NCBI GenBank assembly: GCA_947581745.1
Contig: CANPVW010000306.1
Span: 1-13,556 of the forward strand
Reading direction: 5' to 3'
DNA from: Candidatus Benthicola azotiphorus
Lineage (GTDB): Bacteria > Gemmatimonadota > Gemmatimonadetes > Palauibacterales > Palauibacteraceae
Length of the DNA stretch: 13,556 nucleotides
Positions 1-6,171 of the stretch are shown one piece after another. The notes beneath the pieces are model-generated. The model did no database searches. It was not told the origin of the DNA and worked only from the letters and a program-made list of their open reading frames with translations. The position numbers and the translations under genes are program-made. Numbering within the stretch: the stretch's first letter is position 1; each line of letters opens with the position of its first letter.

Positions 1-72
1 GGCCTCCATCGCCAGACCGGAGGCCAGCAAGCAGAACAGTCCGAGACCGATCTGAATCGGAGGTCTGATCAT
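1..72 (-). CDS. Exported protein, N-terminal 24 residues only (third gene of the cytochrome b operon)
   Basis: This gene is cut by the left edge of the window; only 24 codons are visible. The start ATG (70-72) overlaps the TGA stop of the cytochrome b gene (69-71) in an ATGA arrangement, which indicates translational coupling and the same operon. The visible product begins MIRPPIQIG and continues into a hydrophobic stretch ending LLASGLAMEA, so it reads as a signal peptide or an N-terminal membrane anchor. A GGAGG sits 13 bases upstream at 86-90, rather far for a ribosome site. Its function cannot be read from this fragment. By analogy with other bc-type operons it could be a c-type cytochrome subunit, but no heme site lies inside the window, so this is only a guess. 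Confidence 0.6.
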   Translation of the reverse strand, partial: MIRPPIQIGLGLFCLLASGLAMEA

Positions 73-1307
73 GGTACCTGCCCCGCCTCCGGTTCGGGAA
101 CCGCGTCCCGATCGGGCGCTTCGAGGTTCGGAATCGCGCGCTCTTCGATGATGCGCCTTTCGACCTGGGTGCTGGGCGGCACCGAATCGAGCTGTCGTCC
201 CACGGCCCAGAAGGCGACGAAGCCGAGGAAGAACAGCAGGCCGACGCCAAGGACGAGCGGCTTGCGACGCAGCGGCTTCGCGTCGTCACGGTCGACCAGC
301 GGCAGAATGATCAGGAGCAGGCCGAGCGCCGAGAAGCCGACGAATCCCCACACGCCGAGCGTGCGGAGCAGGCCGAGGGACACGTCCACCACGATCCACG
401 ATGACACCAGTCGGTCCGGGACCTCGAACGGCGTGGCCGGATCGCCCATCGGTCGGGGGAACAGCGCGGCGAGCGAGATCGTAACGGCGAGGACGAGGGC
501 CGAAACGAGCACGATGCGCAGCAGCTGGTTGGGGTAGAAGGGGACTCCCGCACGGCCGTCGTCCACGTAGCCCTTCGGCGGGGCGGTCCCGTGTTTCCGG
601 ACGACGACGAAGTGGAGCACGAGAAGACCGAACGCCGCCCATGGAAGTATGATCGCGTGCAGCGCGAAGTAACGGCTCAGCGTGGCCCCCGACACGAACA
701 GGTCGCCCGTCAGCATGCCGGACAACGGCCCGCCGACGACAGGCGTCCGCCGGATCACGTCCATGACCTCGGTCGAGGTCCAGTAAGCCCACTGGTCCCA
801 CGGAAGCAGGTAGCCGGTTCCTCCGAACGCGAGCACGACGAAAAGGAGAAGCACGCCCACGAACCAGCTCGTCTCCCGCGGCGGCCGGTAGGCGCCCGTG
901 AAGAACACTCGAGCCATGTGGGCCATGATCGCCAGCACGATCAGGTTTGCCGCCCAGAGGTGCAGGTCGCGCAGCAGCCAGCCGAACGGGACCTCCGTGG
1001 TGATGTACTGCAGGCTCGCGTACGCCTCGTCCACCGACGGTCGATAGTAGAACGCCAGCAGGACTCCCGTGACGACGAGGACCATGAACAGCAGGTAGGA
1101 GATGCCGCCGAACGAGTGTCGCCAGCCGACGTACGGGGGAAGACGCCGCGCCCGCGCCTTTCGATATGCTTCGTCGATCGGGAGCCGGCGGTCGATCGGG
1201 CCGTACAGCAGGCCGAGGAACCTCAGCGCGGAGAGAAGGCTGGCGTCCGTGCTCTCCTTCAGGTCGTCCCCGACCTGTACCAGCCACGCCCGAGCCCTTT
1301 TGAGCAT
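69..1307 (-). CDS. Fused b6-type cytochrome b subunit (b6 plus subunit IV regions) lacking the PEWY motif
   Basis: A 412-residue inner-membrane diheme cytochrome b. Residues 55-240 match the b6 domain: FYYRP at 86-90, GYLLPWDQ at 165-172, and axial histidines H116/H130 (spacing 14) and H217/H232 (spacing 15, the b6f-like value). Residues 255-370 match subunit IV (YPNQLLR at 258-264, three predicted helices). A Pro- and Glu-rich tail of about 40 residues follows, probably periplasmic. Two expected features are missing. The Qo-site PEWY is replaced by SSWI (302-305), with no Glu, and the b6 cysteine that anchors the extra heme c(n) is Ser65. The frame continues upstream to 1439 but would run deep into the Rieske-like gene. 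The ATG at 1305-1307, with GGAAG just upstream and 14 bases after the Rieske-like stop, is the likely start. It should handle quinone/quinol chemistry and b-heme electron transfer; direction and partner are unknown. Confidence 0.93.
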   Translation of the reverse strand: MLKRARAWLVQVGDDLKESTDASLLSALRFLGLLYGPIDRRLPIDEAYRKARARRLPPYVGWRHSFGGISYLLFMVLVVTGVLLAFYYRPSVDEAYASLQYITTEVPFGWLLRDLHLWAANLIVLAIMAHMARVFFTGAYRPPRETSWFVGVLLLFVVLAFGGTGYLLPWDQWAYWTSTEVMDVIRRTPVVGGPLSGMLTGDLFVSGATLSRYFALHAIILPWAAFGLLVLHFVVVRKHGTAPPKGYVDDGRAGVPFYPNQLLRIVLVSALVLAVTISLAALFPRPMGDPATPFEVPDRLVSSWIVVDVSLGLLRTLGVWGFVGFSALGLLLIILPLVDRDDAKPLRRKPLVLGVGLLFFLGFVAFWAVGRQLDSVPPSTQVERRIIEERAIPNLEAPDRDAVPEPEAGQVP

Positions 1308-1321
1308 GCGTCTTCCGTTGT

Positions 1322-1768
1322 TCAGTCGCGAGTGACGTAGACGATCTCGTTGCGCACGAAGACCGCGTACCGCTGAAGTGGCTCGGTCGTGAGTCCCTCG
1401 ACCGAGTGACCGTGCAGGTCGTAGACCTGGTGTCCGCACGGCGACACGATCCGCAGTGCTTCGGGGTCCCAGTTCAGGATGCAGCCGTCGACCGGAGATA
1501 CGGCCTGGAGGGCAGCGTACTCCGTCTCGCCTCGCCGAACCACCAGAATGGCCTGCTCTCCCCAGGTCTCGAGGCGGCTGCTGCCCACCGGAAAGTCCCC
1601 GGTTCGCGCTATCCGCGCCGCGATCTCGCGCTGAGGGATGATCAGGTGCTCGGGTGGAATCGTGTAGAGACCCGTGATGAGGAGCGCGCCGAGGAACACG
1701 ACCCCGATCATGGAGTTCAATACGAAGGAGCTTAGGTCGCGCTCGGTACGGTCAGAGTCGGCTTTCAT
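1322..1768 (-). CDS. Rieske-fold subunit that has lost all [2Fe-2S] cluster ligands
   Basis: A 148-residue protein with one N-terminal membrane helix (about residues 15-36) and a periplasmic domain that aligns with Rieske proteins of bc complexes, including the NWD and YDLHG stretches and a terminal PLQRYAV strand. Canonical box I (CTHLGC) is here SPVDGC at 91-96, and box II (CPCHGS) is SPCGHQ at 109-114. Both Cys and both His ligands are therefore gone (S91, V93, S109, G112), while the two cysteines that normally form the disulfide (C96, C111) remain and are the only cysteines. The N-terminus (DRTERD) has no twin-arginine motif. It is the first gene of the operon, directly before cytochrome b. 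An in-frame TGA nine bases upstream makes the ATG at 1766-1768 the first usable start, though its ribosome site is weak. The probable role is a structural or regulatory subunit, not an electron carrier (inference). Confidence 0.88.
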   Translation of the reverse strand: MKADSDRTERDLSSFVLNSMIGVVFLGALLITGLYTIPPEHLIIPQREIAARIARTGDFPVGSSRLETWGEQAILVVRRGETEYAALQAVSPVDGCILNWDPEALRIVSPCGHQVYDLHGHSVEGLTTEPLQRYAVFVRNEIVYVTRD

Positions 1769-2029
1769 CAGGGTTCAATGCCTCGTGCGTGGCCGTGCTT
1801 CGATTCGGAGGCCGGAGTTCCGCCCCGGATGAGCGCTTCGGACAGGCCGGAAGGTACCGTGGCGGGATCTGTGATGCCAGAAGCCGCCTGTACTCCGGCC
1901 GGGGGTGGATGCTCGCGTTAACGGGCGAGATATCCTAATTTCAGGCCCACTTGGGTCGCGCGCCGGCAGAGGCTTCGTGCGTTGAGGTTTGCGCGACCGG
2001 CGCGATACCAATCGCAAGGAGAGCGTAGG
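1769..2029. other. Divergent intergenic region between the cytochrome b operon and the tetraheme cytochrome gene
   Basis: This 261-base gap separates two oppositely transcribed cytochrome genes and must carry both promoters. I see no convincing gene on either strand. On the plus strand TTGAGG (1982-1987) and GATACC (2004-2009), 16 bases apart, are a weak -35/-10 candidate for the tetraheme gene. The region 1906-1923 has an imperfect palindrome (CTCGC, then GTTAAC, then GCGAG) that could be an operator, but the match is short. Co-regulation from this shared region is plausible, not shown. Confidence 0.3.
2016..2023 (+). promoter_or_regulatory. Ribosome binding site of the tetraheme cytochrome gene
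   Basis: AAGGAGAG lies six bases before the ATG at 2030. It fixes the start at 2030, although the open frame extends 16 codons further upstream to 1982. The downstream start also gives a proper signal peptide. Confidence 0.7.
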
Positions 2030-2419
2030 ATGATTCGGAACATCGTAATCACCACGGCCGCGCTGCTGTTCGTCGTGGCCGGGTCGGCGTTCGCCCAGGA
2101 CGCCACCAAGCCGCCGGTCATGTCGCATGACATGGCGGGCAAGGAAAACTGCACGATGTGCCACTCGGGGGCGATGGAGGGGATTCCGGCGGAGCCGGCG
2201 GACCACGAGGGGCGTGCCGTGGACACCTGCGTCCTGTGCCACGCGCCGGACGCCGAGATGCAGACGGCGACGGCCGCGGGGATCCCGCACGATCTCGCGG
2301 GCAAGGACAACTGCACGATGTGCCACTCGGGCGCGATGGAGGGCATGCCGGCAGCTCCGGCGAGCCACGAGGGCCGCGGGACGGATACCTGCACCCTGTG
2401 TCACAAGCCGAGCAGCTGA
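2030..2419 (+). CDS. Small periplasmic tetraheme cytochrome c (two repeated diheme units)
   Basis: A 129-residue exported protein. Residues 1-22 are a signal peptide with a likely cut after AFA. Four CXXCH heme-binding sites follow at C41 (CTMCH), C67 (CVLCH), C95 (CTMCH) and C121 (CTLCH). The mature part is almost entirely two copies of one unit, with the pattern HD-x-AGK-x-NCTMCHSGAMEG followed by HEGR and DTC-x-LCH. Additional histidines in each unit (SHDMAG, DHEGR) could be the distal heme ligands. It is too small to be an enzyme and is best read as a soluble electron shuttle of the class III/c7-like kind. It stands back to back with the cytochrome b operon and faces a nine-heme lipoprotein, so an electron-carrier role between them is a reasonable inference. 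Confidence 0.93.
   Translation: MIRNIVITTAALLFVVAGSAFAQDATKPPVMSHDMAGKENCTMCHSGAMEGIPAEPADHEGRAVDTCVLCHAPDAEMQTATAAGIPHDLAGKDNCTMCHSGAMEGMPAAPASHEGRGTDTCTLCHKPSS
2126..2413 (+). repeat. Internal tandem duplication in the tetraheme cytochrome
   Basis: Two copies of a diheme-coding unit lie at 2126-2251 and 2288-2413, a 162-base offset. Parts are nearly identical at DNA level (for example AACTGCACGATGTGCCACTC appears in both). Each copy encodes about 42 residues with two CXXCH sites. This is a gene-internal duplication, not a mobile repeat. Confidence 0.85.
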
Positions 2420-2469
2420 TCCGGGCGGCACGGCCGTCGGCGAAGACCTTTCGTCTCCGGCTGGATGAG

Positions 2470-2509
2470 GAAACGCCCGCGACCGCCAGAACGGCGGCGC
2501 GGGCGTTTC
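2470..2509. terminator. Bidirectional hairpin terminator between converging cytochrome genes
   Basis: The arms 2470-2487 and 2493-2509 pair over 17 base pairs with one bulged A (2482) and a five-base loop (2488-2492). The stem is GC-rich with AAA/TTT at its base, so it reads GAAACGCCC to GGGCGTTTC and works in either direction. It sits between the stop of the tetraheme gene (2419) and the stop of the opposing multiheme gene (2562). No long T-run follows on the plus strand, which is common in GC-rich genomes. Confidence 0.8.
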
Positions 2510-2561
2510 ACATCCGATAGACCCGGTGCCCGATACGGGGACACCAGGGGATGGCGCTACC

Positions 2562-4004
2562 CTAGGGAGCGCTCACCCCGTACTCGGCTTCCACCGCGCT
2601 GATGCTGGCTGCCAGCAGCGCTCGGATCCAGGGCGAGTTGTGCACGGTCGCGGCATGCACGTCACCACCGTGATACGCCAGGTTGTAGTTGAAGAAGGCG
2701 CCCTCCGCGATCGTGAACGTGGAGACGCTCGCATCGATCTCGCCCCCGGGCTCGTCCAGATTCGGATCCACCTCCTCGAGCAAAGCCAGGAGCGTGGCTG
2801 CCTGGTTCGCTACGAACTCAGACCGCAGGTTCATGATCGCGGCCGCGTTCGCCTGCGTGGAATGACAGCCGGAAGCCACACAACCGACAAACGACCTCGA
2901 AGCCGTGTCGATGGGACAGTCGTGTTCGCCGGTCGGGATGCCATTGGCGTCCACGCAAGCAGCCGCGTCGAATGTGTGCCCCACCGAGTTGAGCAGGAGT
3001 TCACCCGTCGCCTGATCCTCGATTTCGTACATGACCACGTGACACGTCGCGCAGAGCTTCTCGTTGTTCTCCGTGCCGTGCGAGGCGACGATCGATCCGA
3101 AGTCCAGGTCGGCGCCCGGCGGAATCCATCCGGCCTCTCCGACCAGGAGCTCGGTTTCGGGGGCGTGCGGCGCCAGACCGTGTGATTCGTTGGGGTCCGG
3201 GTTGGAGCGGCGGTTGTGGCAGCGCGCGCAGAGGTGCGCGGTCACGTCCGCCGTGTTGACGGGGAATCGGAGCTGGCCCTCGAACGTGGCGTCGTGCGGA
3301 TCGTGGCACACGCCGCATACCACCGGGAGCGGGTCCGCGCTGTCCTTCTCCAGGTACTCCGAGCGGACGCCCCAGGCCAGGAGCGTGCCCTGACCCCGGT
3401 GGCAGCCCGCACACTCCGGATTCGATGCCGCGAAAGTGACGACCTCCGAGTGCTTTGACAATTCCCATTGCTCGACGAACGGGTGGTGCGTCCCGTTGTG
3501 GCACTCGCCGCACCCGTTGGTGAGGCCCTGCCCGACGGCGAGCGACGGGATCGGTTGAGTCGCCTGCGGATTCGCGATATGCGTCTGGCCGGCTCCGTGG
3601 CAGGCCTCGCACTGGACGTCCAGATAGCGCTCATCTCCGGTGGACGTCCACCCCACCGCCGCGGTCGCGGCGTTGCCGAGCTGGCTGACGGTATGGCAGG
3701 CCTCGCAGAATTCCTGGGCGTGCCCGCTGCCCTGGAGGGTCTCCCAAGCGCCCGCATGGGCCGTGGTGGTCCAGCTGGCGCTCGGCGTAGCGTGACACTG
3801 GGCACACGTCGGCTGCCCCTGTTGGCCCTCCACGTATCCCAGCATGCCGCCAGCCGACGCCGGTGGGTCGTTGCCGAACGGCCGGTCGTTGTACACGGTA
3901 TCCTCGTCCACGCAGCCGCCCATGACAGCGGTCAGGGCGAGCACTGCGAGGCTGGTTCTCATGGTCCGACGAAGGGAGCCGCGACGGAAGTCGGAGTAGC
4001 CCAC
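2562..4004 (-). CDS. Multiheme cytochrome c lipoprotein with eight CXXCH sites plus one CX4CH site
   Basis: A 480-residue product from the GTG at 4002-4004. Residues 15-31 form a signal peptide ending in VMGGC, a probable lipobox with lipidated Cys31. CXXCH sites start at C67, C100, C132, C165, C198, C230, C259 and C318. A CVASGCH (CX4CH) at 375-381 could bind a ninth heme. The C-terminal region (EGAFFNYNLAYHGGD, then VHNSPW and ALLAASI) resembles the helical end seen in large periplasmic multiheme cytochromes related to NrfA and octaheme families, but I do not recognise a catalytic site. A lipid anchor suggests the outer or inner membrane facing the periplasm. A role as electron conduit or terminal reductase next to the cytochrome b operon is inference. 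The ATG at 3960-3962 is an alternative start giving 466 residues, but it lacks a ribosome site. Confidence 0.9.
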   Translation of the reverse strand: MGYSDFRRGSLRRTMRTSLAVLALTAVMGGCVDEDTVYNDRPFGNDPPASAGGMLGYVEGQQGQPTCAQCHATPSASWTTTAHAGAWETLQGSGHAQEFCEACHTVSQLGNAATAAVGWTSTGDERYLDVQCEACHGAGQTHIANPQATQPIPSLAVGQGLTNGCGECHNGTHHPFVEQWELSKHSEVVTFAASNPECAGCHRGQGTLLAWGVRSEYLEKDSADPLPVVCGVCHDPHDATFEGQLRFPVNTADVTAHLCARCHNRRSNPDPNESHGLAPHAPETELLVGEAGWIPPGADLDFGSIVASHGTENNEKLCATCHVVMYEIEDQATGELLLNSVGHTFDAAACVDANGIPTGEHDCPIDTASRSFVGCVASGCHSTQANAAAIMNLRSEFVANQAATLLALLEEVDPNLDEPGGEIDASVSTFTIAEGAFFNYNLAYHGGDVHAATVHNSPWIRALLAASISAVEAEYGVSAP

Positions 4005-4010
4005 GGTGAC

Positions 4011-4017
4011 CTCTCCT
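4011..4017 (-). promoter_or_regulatory. Ribosome binding site that supports the GTG start of the multiheme lipoprotein
   Basis: On the minus strand AGGAGAG (plus-strand CTCTCCT) lies six bases before GTG at 4002-4004. The in-frame ATG 42 bases downstream (3960-3962) has only a pyrimidine-rich sequence in front of it, so the GTG start is preferred. Confidence 0.65.
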
Positions 4018-4213
4018 GAAGTTGAATATGCCGGGGTCATGCGCGACGCCGGCCCGACGTGCCAACGCTTCTCGGGAAGCTGGCTTCCCGCGGTCGAATG
4101 TGCAAGCATCCGGGGAGAGCGGTGCCGCACTCCGCCGCGAGGTTGCGTCGTTTCCCGCGGGCGCGAGATTGCACCGCTCGAGAGGCGCGGTCACGCATCC
4201 GAGAGGCGTACCG

Positions 4214-4441
4214 ATGAGCGATGGGACTTTCCTGGTACTTCTGATAACGGCGGGGGTGCTCGCCCTGGCCGTCGGCGTGTGGATCGGCCTCGGATATCCC
4301 GGTCTTTACGAGCGTTACGAGGACACGGGAGCGAAGGCCCCGCGGAAGGCTCCGGTCCGCATGCTGCTCGACCGATTCGGCGTTTCGAGACGAAGGGGAC
4401 GGGACCGGACACCCGGCACGGGTCGATGGTCCCGACGCTGA
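4214..4441 (+). CDS. Small single-pass membrane protein, unknown function
   Basis: A 75-residue product beginning MSDGTFLVLL. Residues 6-28 form one hydrophobic helix (LVLLITAGVLALAVGVWIGL); the rest is basic and probably cytoplasmic (KAPRKAPVRMLLDRFGVSRR). GAGAGG at 4201-4206, seven bases before the ATG, supports the start. The end overlaps the first 16 bases of the next gene in another frame, suggesting translational coupling with the cation transporter. I do not recognise a family. The reality of the gene rests on the helix, ribosome site and overlap. The Arg-rich last 20 residues are compositionally like GC-rich noise, so the exact C-terminus is less certain. Confidence 0.6.
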   Translation: MSDGTFLVLLITAGVLALAVGVWIGLGYPGLYERYEDTGAKAPRKAPVRMLLDRFGVSRRRGRDRTPGTGRWSRR

Positions 4442-5337
4442 GGCCGGATCGGCACGCCGCCGTACGCCGGGTCCTGTGGGCCGTCCTGCTCGCCAATCTC
4501 GCCGTGGTCGCCGCCAAGGTGTGGGTGGGAGTCCGCTCGGGCTCGCTGGCGGTTCTGGGCGACGCGGCGCACTCGGGAGTCGACGCCCTCAACAACGTGG
4601 TCGGGCTCGCTGCGGTGGGCGCTGCCGCGGTCCCTCCCGACGAGGATCATCCTTACGGCCACGCCAAGTTCGAGCTGCTGGGAGCTCTCGCTGTGGTCGT
4701 CTTCCTGTCGATCACTTGTTTCGAACTGATCAGTGCGGCCGTCGGCAGGCTGCTGGGCGATCAGCCTCCGCCAAGACTCGATTCGCTCACGGTCGTGCTT
4801 CTCGGAGCGACCATGGCGGTCAACATCCTCGTCGCGTGGACCGAGAGCCGGGCCGCCGGTCGTCTGCGAAGCGTCATCCTGGCGGCCGACGCAAGGCATA
4901 CCGGTGCCGACGTCCTGATCACGGCGTCAGTTCTCGCCGGCCTGTTCCTGGCGAGTCGCGGGTGGCCCGCCGCGGATGCCTGGCTCGGGATCGTGGTGGC
5001 GCTCCTGATCGCGCGCAGTGGCTGGGAGATCCTGCGCACGGCCGTGCCGGCCCTGGTGGATCGGGCCGCCGTCGAGGCCGCCCGGATCGACCGATTCGTC
5101 TCGGAAGTGCCGGGTGTCCGGAGCGTCACGGAGGTACGCAGCCGGGGGGCGATCGAGGGGGAGGCGTTCGTCGAGCTCACCATTGAAGTGGATGGCGATC
5201 AGACCGTAGTTGAGGGACACCGGGTGGCCGACGCCGTGGAGAGAAAGCTCGTCGAAAATGCGGGATTCTCGGCTGCCGTGGTGCACGTGGAACCGTGGAG
5301 CGGCCCTTCCGCAAGCCCCGGCTCCGACCGAGTCTGA
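4426..5337 (+). CDS. Cation diffusion facilitator family transporter, probably Zn2+
   Basis: A 303-residue inner-membrane antiporter of the CDF family, exporting divalent metal in exchange for protons. Six predicted helices span about residues 12-205, followed by a cytoplasmic domain. Metal site A is visible: GDAAHSGVD in helix 2 (H49, D53) and ADARHTGAD in helix 5 (H158, D162). The H-x3-D/H-x3-D arrangement is the one associated with zinc transport. HPYGHAKFE at 75-83 is the conserved loop after helix 2. The C-terminal domain (210-303) ends in the family signature VVHVEPW (285-291) with the upstream GHRVADAVE helix. The open frame runs back to 4006, but the family N-terminus fits the ATG at 4426, which overlaps the preceding small gene by 16 bases; no clear ribosome site is present. 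Metal choice is inferred from motif only. Confidence 0.92.
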   Translation: MVPTLRPDRHAAVRRVLWAVLLANLAVVAAKVWVGVRSGSLAVLGDAAHSGVDALNNVVGLAAVGAAAVPPDEDHPYGHAKFELLGALAVVVFLSITCFELISAAVGRLLGDQPPPRLDSLTVVLLGATMAVNILVAWTESRAAGRLRSVILAADARHTGADVLITASVLAGLFLASRGWPAADAWLGIVVALLIARSGWEILRTAVPALVDRAAVEAARIDRFVSEVPGVRSVTEVRSRGAIEGEAFVELTIEVDGDQTVVEGHRVADAVERKLVENAGFSAAVVHVEPWSGPSASPGSDRV

Positions 5338-5353
5338 GAAGCCGCTCGTCCGG

Positions 5354-5989
5354 CTAGTGCTCGAGTGGCGCCACTTCCCAGCGGCACGCCTCGTCCCCCC
5401 GGCTCTCGCACGTCGGATGGCTCACCGGCGCCACTTCTCCCAACCCATGGGCACACGCCGTGAAGGCTGCCGTGATGATCCCGCACGCTACGCCGGAATC
5501 GTCCGCCGCGGCCGGAAGGCACCCGGCGACCGAGACGGACGGATCCGTCCGATCGGATCGGATGGAGCTGCCCGGGCTCAGAGATGCCGCCACCCTTCGC
5601 AAGTGGCGGAGCAGGGCTCGCCGGCGGATGCCCGCCGGCGCCAGACGCCGGGCGAAACCGCCCGCGTGGTGGGTACGGGAGACGTACTCGGACCCGAGCC
5701 GATCGCCGGCGGCCTCGAACACCATGCGCGCGTCCGGCCGCCGGGCGATCAGCCGGAGAAGGTCGACGAACTCGCTCGCCTCCAGCTGGCGACGGCGCTT
5801 CCGCATGTCCGCGTAACGCCTCATCTGTCCGTCGATCACGTCGCTCAGGCCGAGCCTCCGCGGGAGACTGATGTGGAAAGCCTCGTCCTCCAGCACTTCC
5901 GCCGGAGTGTCGACGTCGCGCAGAGACTCCAGGAGCACGATCGCGACGCCGGGGCTCAGTCGGCCCTCTAAGTGCAGGTGGGGTTCCAT
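5354..5989 (-). CDS. Protein with a C-terminal V4R-like (4-vinyl reductase) domain, function unknown
   Basis: A 211-residue soluble protein. The last 55 residues resemble the end of V4R domains, small-ligand-binding modules found with transcription regulators and in bacteriochlorophyll-related proteins: an alanine-rich helix (GIITAAFTACAHGLG), then the PTCESRGDEACRWEV strand. Five cysteines lie in this part (C157, C169, C179, C194, C202), of which C194 and C202 fit the family's conserved pair. The N-terminal 100 residues are charged, partly helical (MRRYADMRKRRRQLEASEFVDLLRL) and not recognised. A TAG nine bases before the ATG at 5987-5989 limits the start; the ribosome site is weak. It converges on the CDF gene with a 16-base gap and diverges from leuS. 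A sensory or adaptor role is possible. The domain call is by eye and moderately sure. Confidence 0.65.
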   Translation of the reverse strand: MEPHLHLEGRLSPGVAIVLLESLRDVDTPAEVLEDEAFHISLPRRLGLSDVIDGQMRRYADMRKRRRQLEASEFVDLLRLIARRPDARMVFEAAGDRLGSEYVSRTHHAGGFARRLAPAGIRRRALLRHLRRVAASLSPGSSIRSDRTDPSVSVAGCLPAAADDSGVACGIITAAFTACAHGLGEVAPVSHPTCESRGDEACRWEVAPLEH

Positions 5990-6050
5990 GAAAAGCTACG
6001 CTAGGTCGGACATCGCGTTGGAGCAAGACGCTGGCGTGACCCGACCGAGC

Positions 6051-6079
6051 TTGTGACCGCGAGAAGGCCGTCCCATAAT
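6051..6079 (+). promoter_or_regulatory. Sigma-70-type promoter upstream of leuS
   Basis: TTGTGA (6051-6056, 4 of 6 matches to TTGACA) and CATAAT (6074-6079, 5 of 6 matches to TATAAT) are separated by 17 bases, the ideal spacing. Transcription would begin near 6086, giving a leader of about 23 bases to the ATG at 6109 or about 86 bases to the ATG at 6172. Confidence 0.5.
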
Positions 6080-6171
6080 CCCTCGCTCAGCATTCGGGGC
6101 CGCCGGCGATGCCCGGCAGGGCTACGCCCTCAGTCGAGCCCGACACGGCCGGCCACTTCCTGCGAAGAGAC

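Noticed and set aside
1308..1439. Longer cytochrome b start at 1439
   Set aside because: It would run over 100 bases into the Rieske-like gene in another frame and adds an Arg-rich stretch without similarity. The ATG at 1307 has a ribosome site and the right position.
1436..1498. Frameshift or sequencing error as explanation for the missing Rieske ligands
   Set aside because: The frame is uninterrupted and matches Rieske proteins before, between and after the two boxes. The disulfide cysteines are in register, and the changes are scattered substitutions, not a shifted block.
1769..2431. Minus-strand frames across the tetraheme gene and its promoter region
   Set aside because: They are repetitive shadows of the duplicated heme-coding units; no signal peptide or domain is seen.
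3468..4019. Plus-strand frame opposite the multiheme lipoprotein
   Set aside because: It is the complement of a gene with eight CXXCH sites and a clear lipobox, and the antisense product has no recognisable feature.
5460..5989. Plus-strand frames opposite the V4R-like gene
   Set aside because: They have no ribosome sites and low-complexity Arg/Ser/Ala composition; the minus-strand frame shows family-like cysteine spacing.
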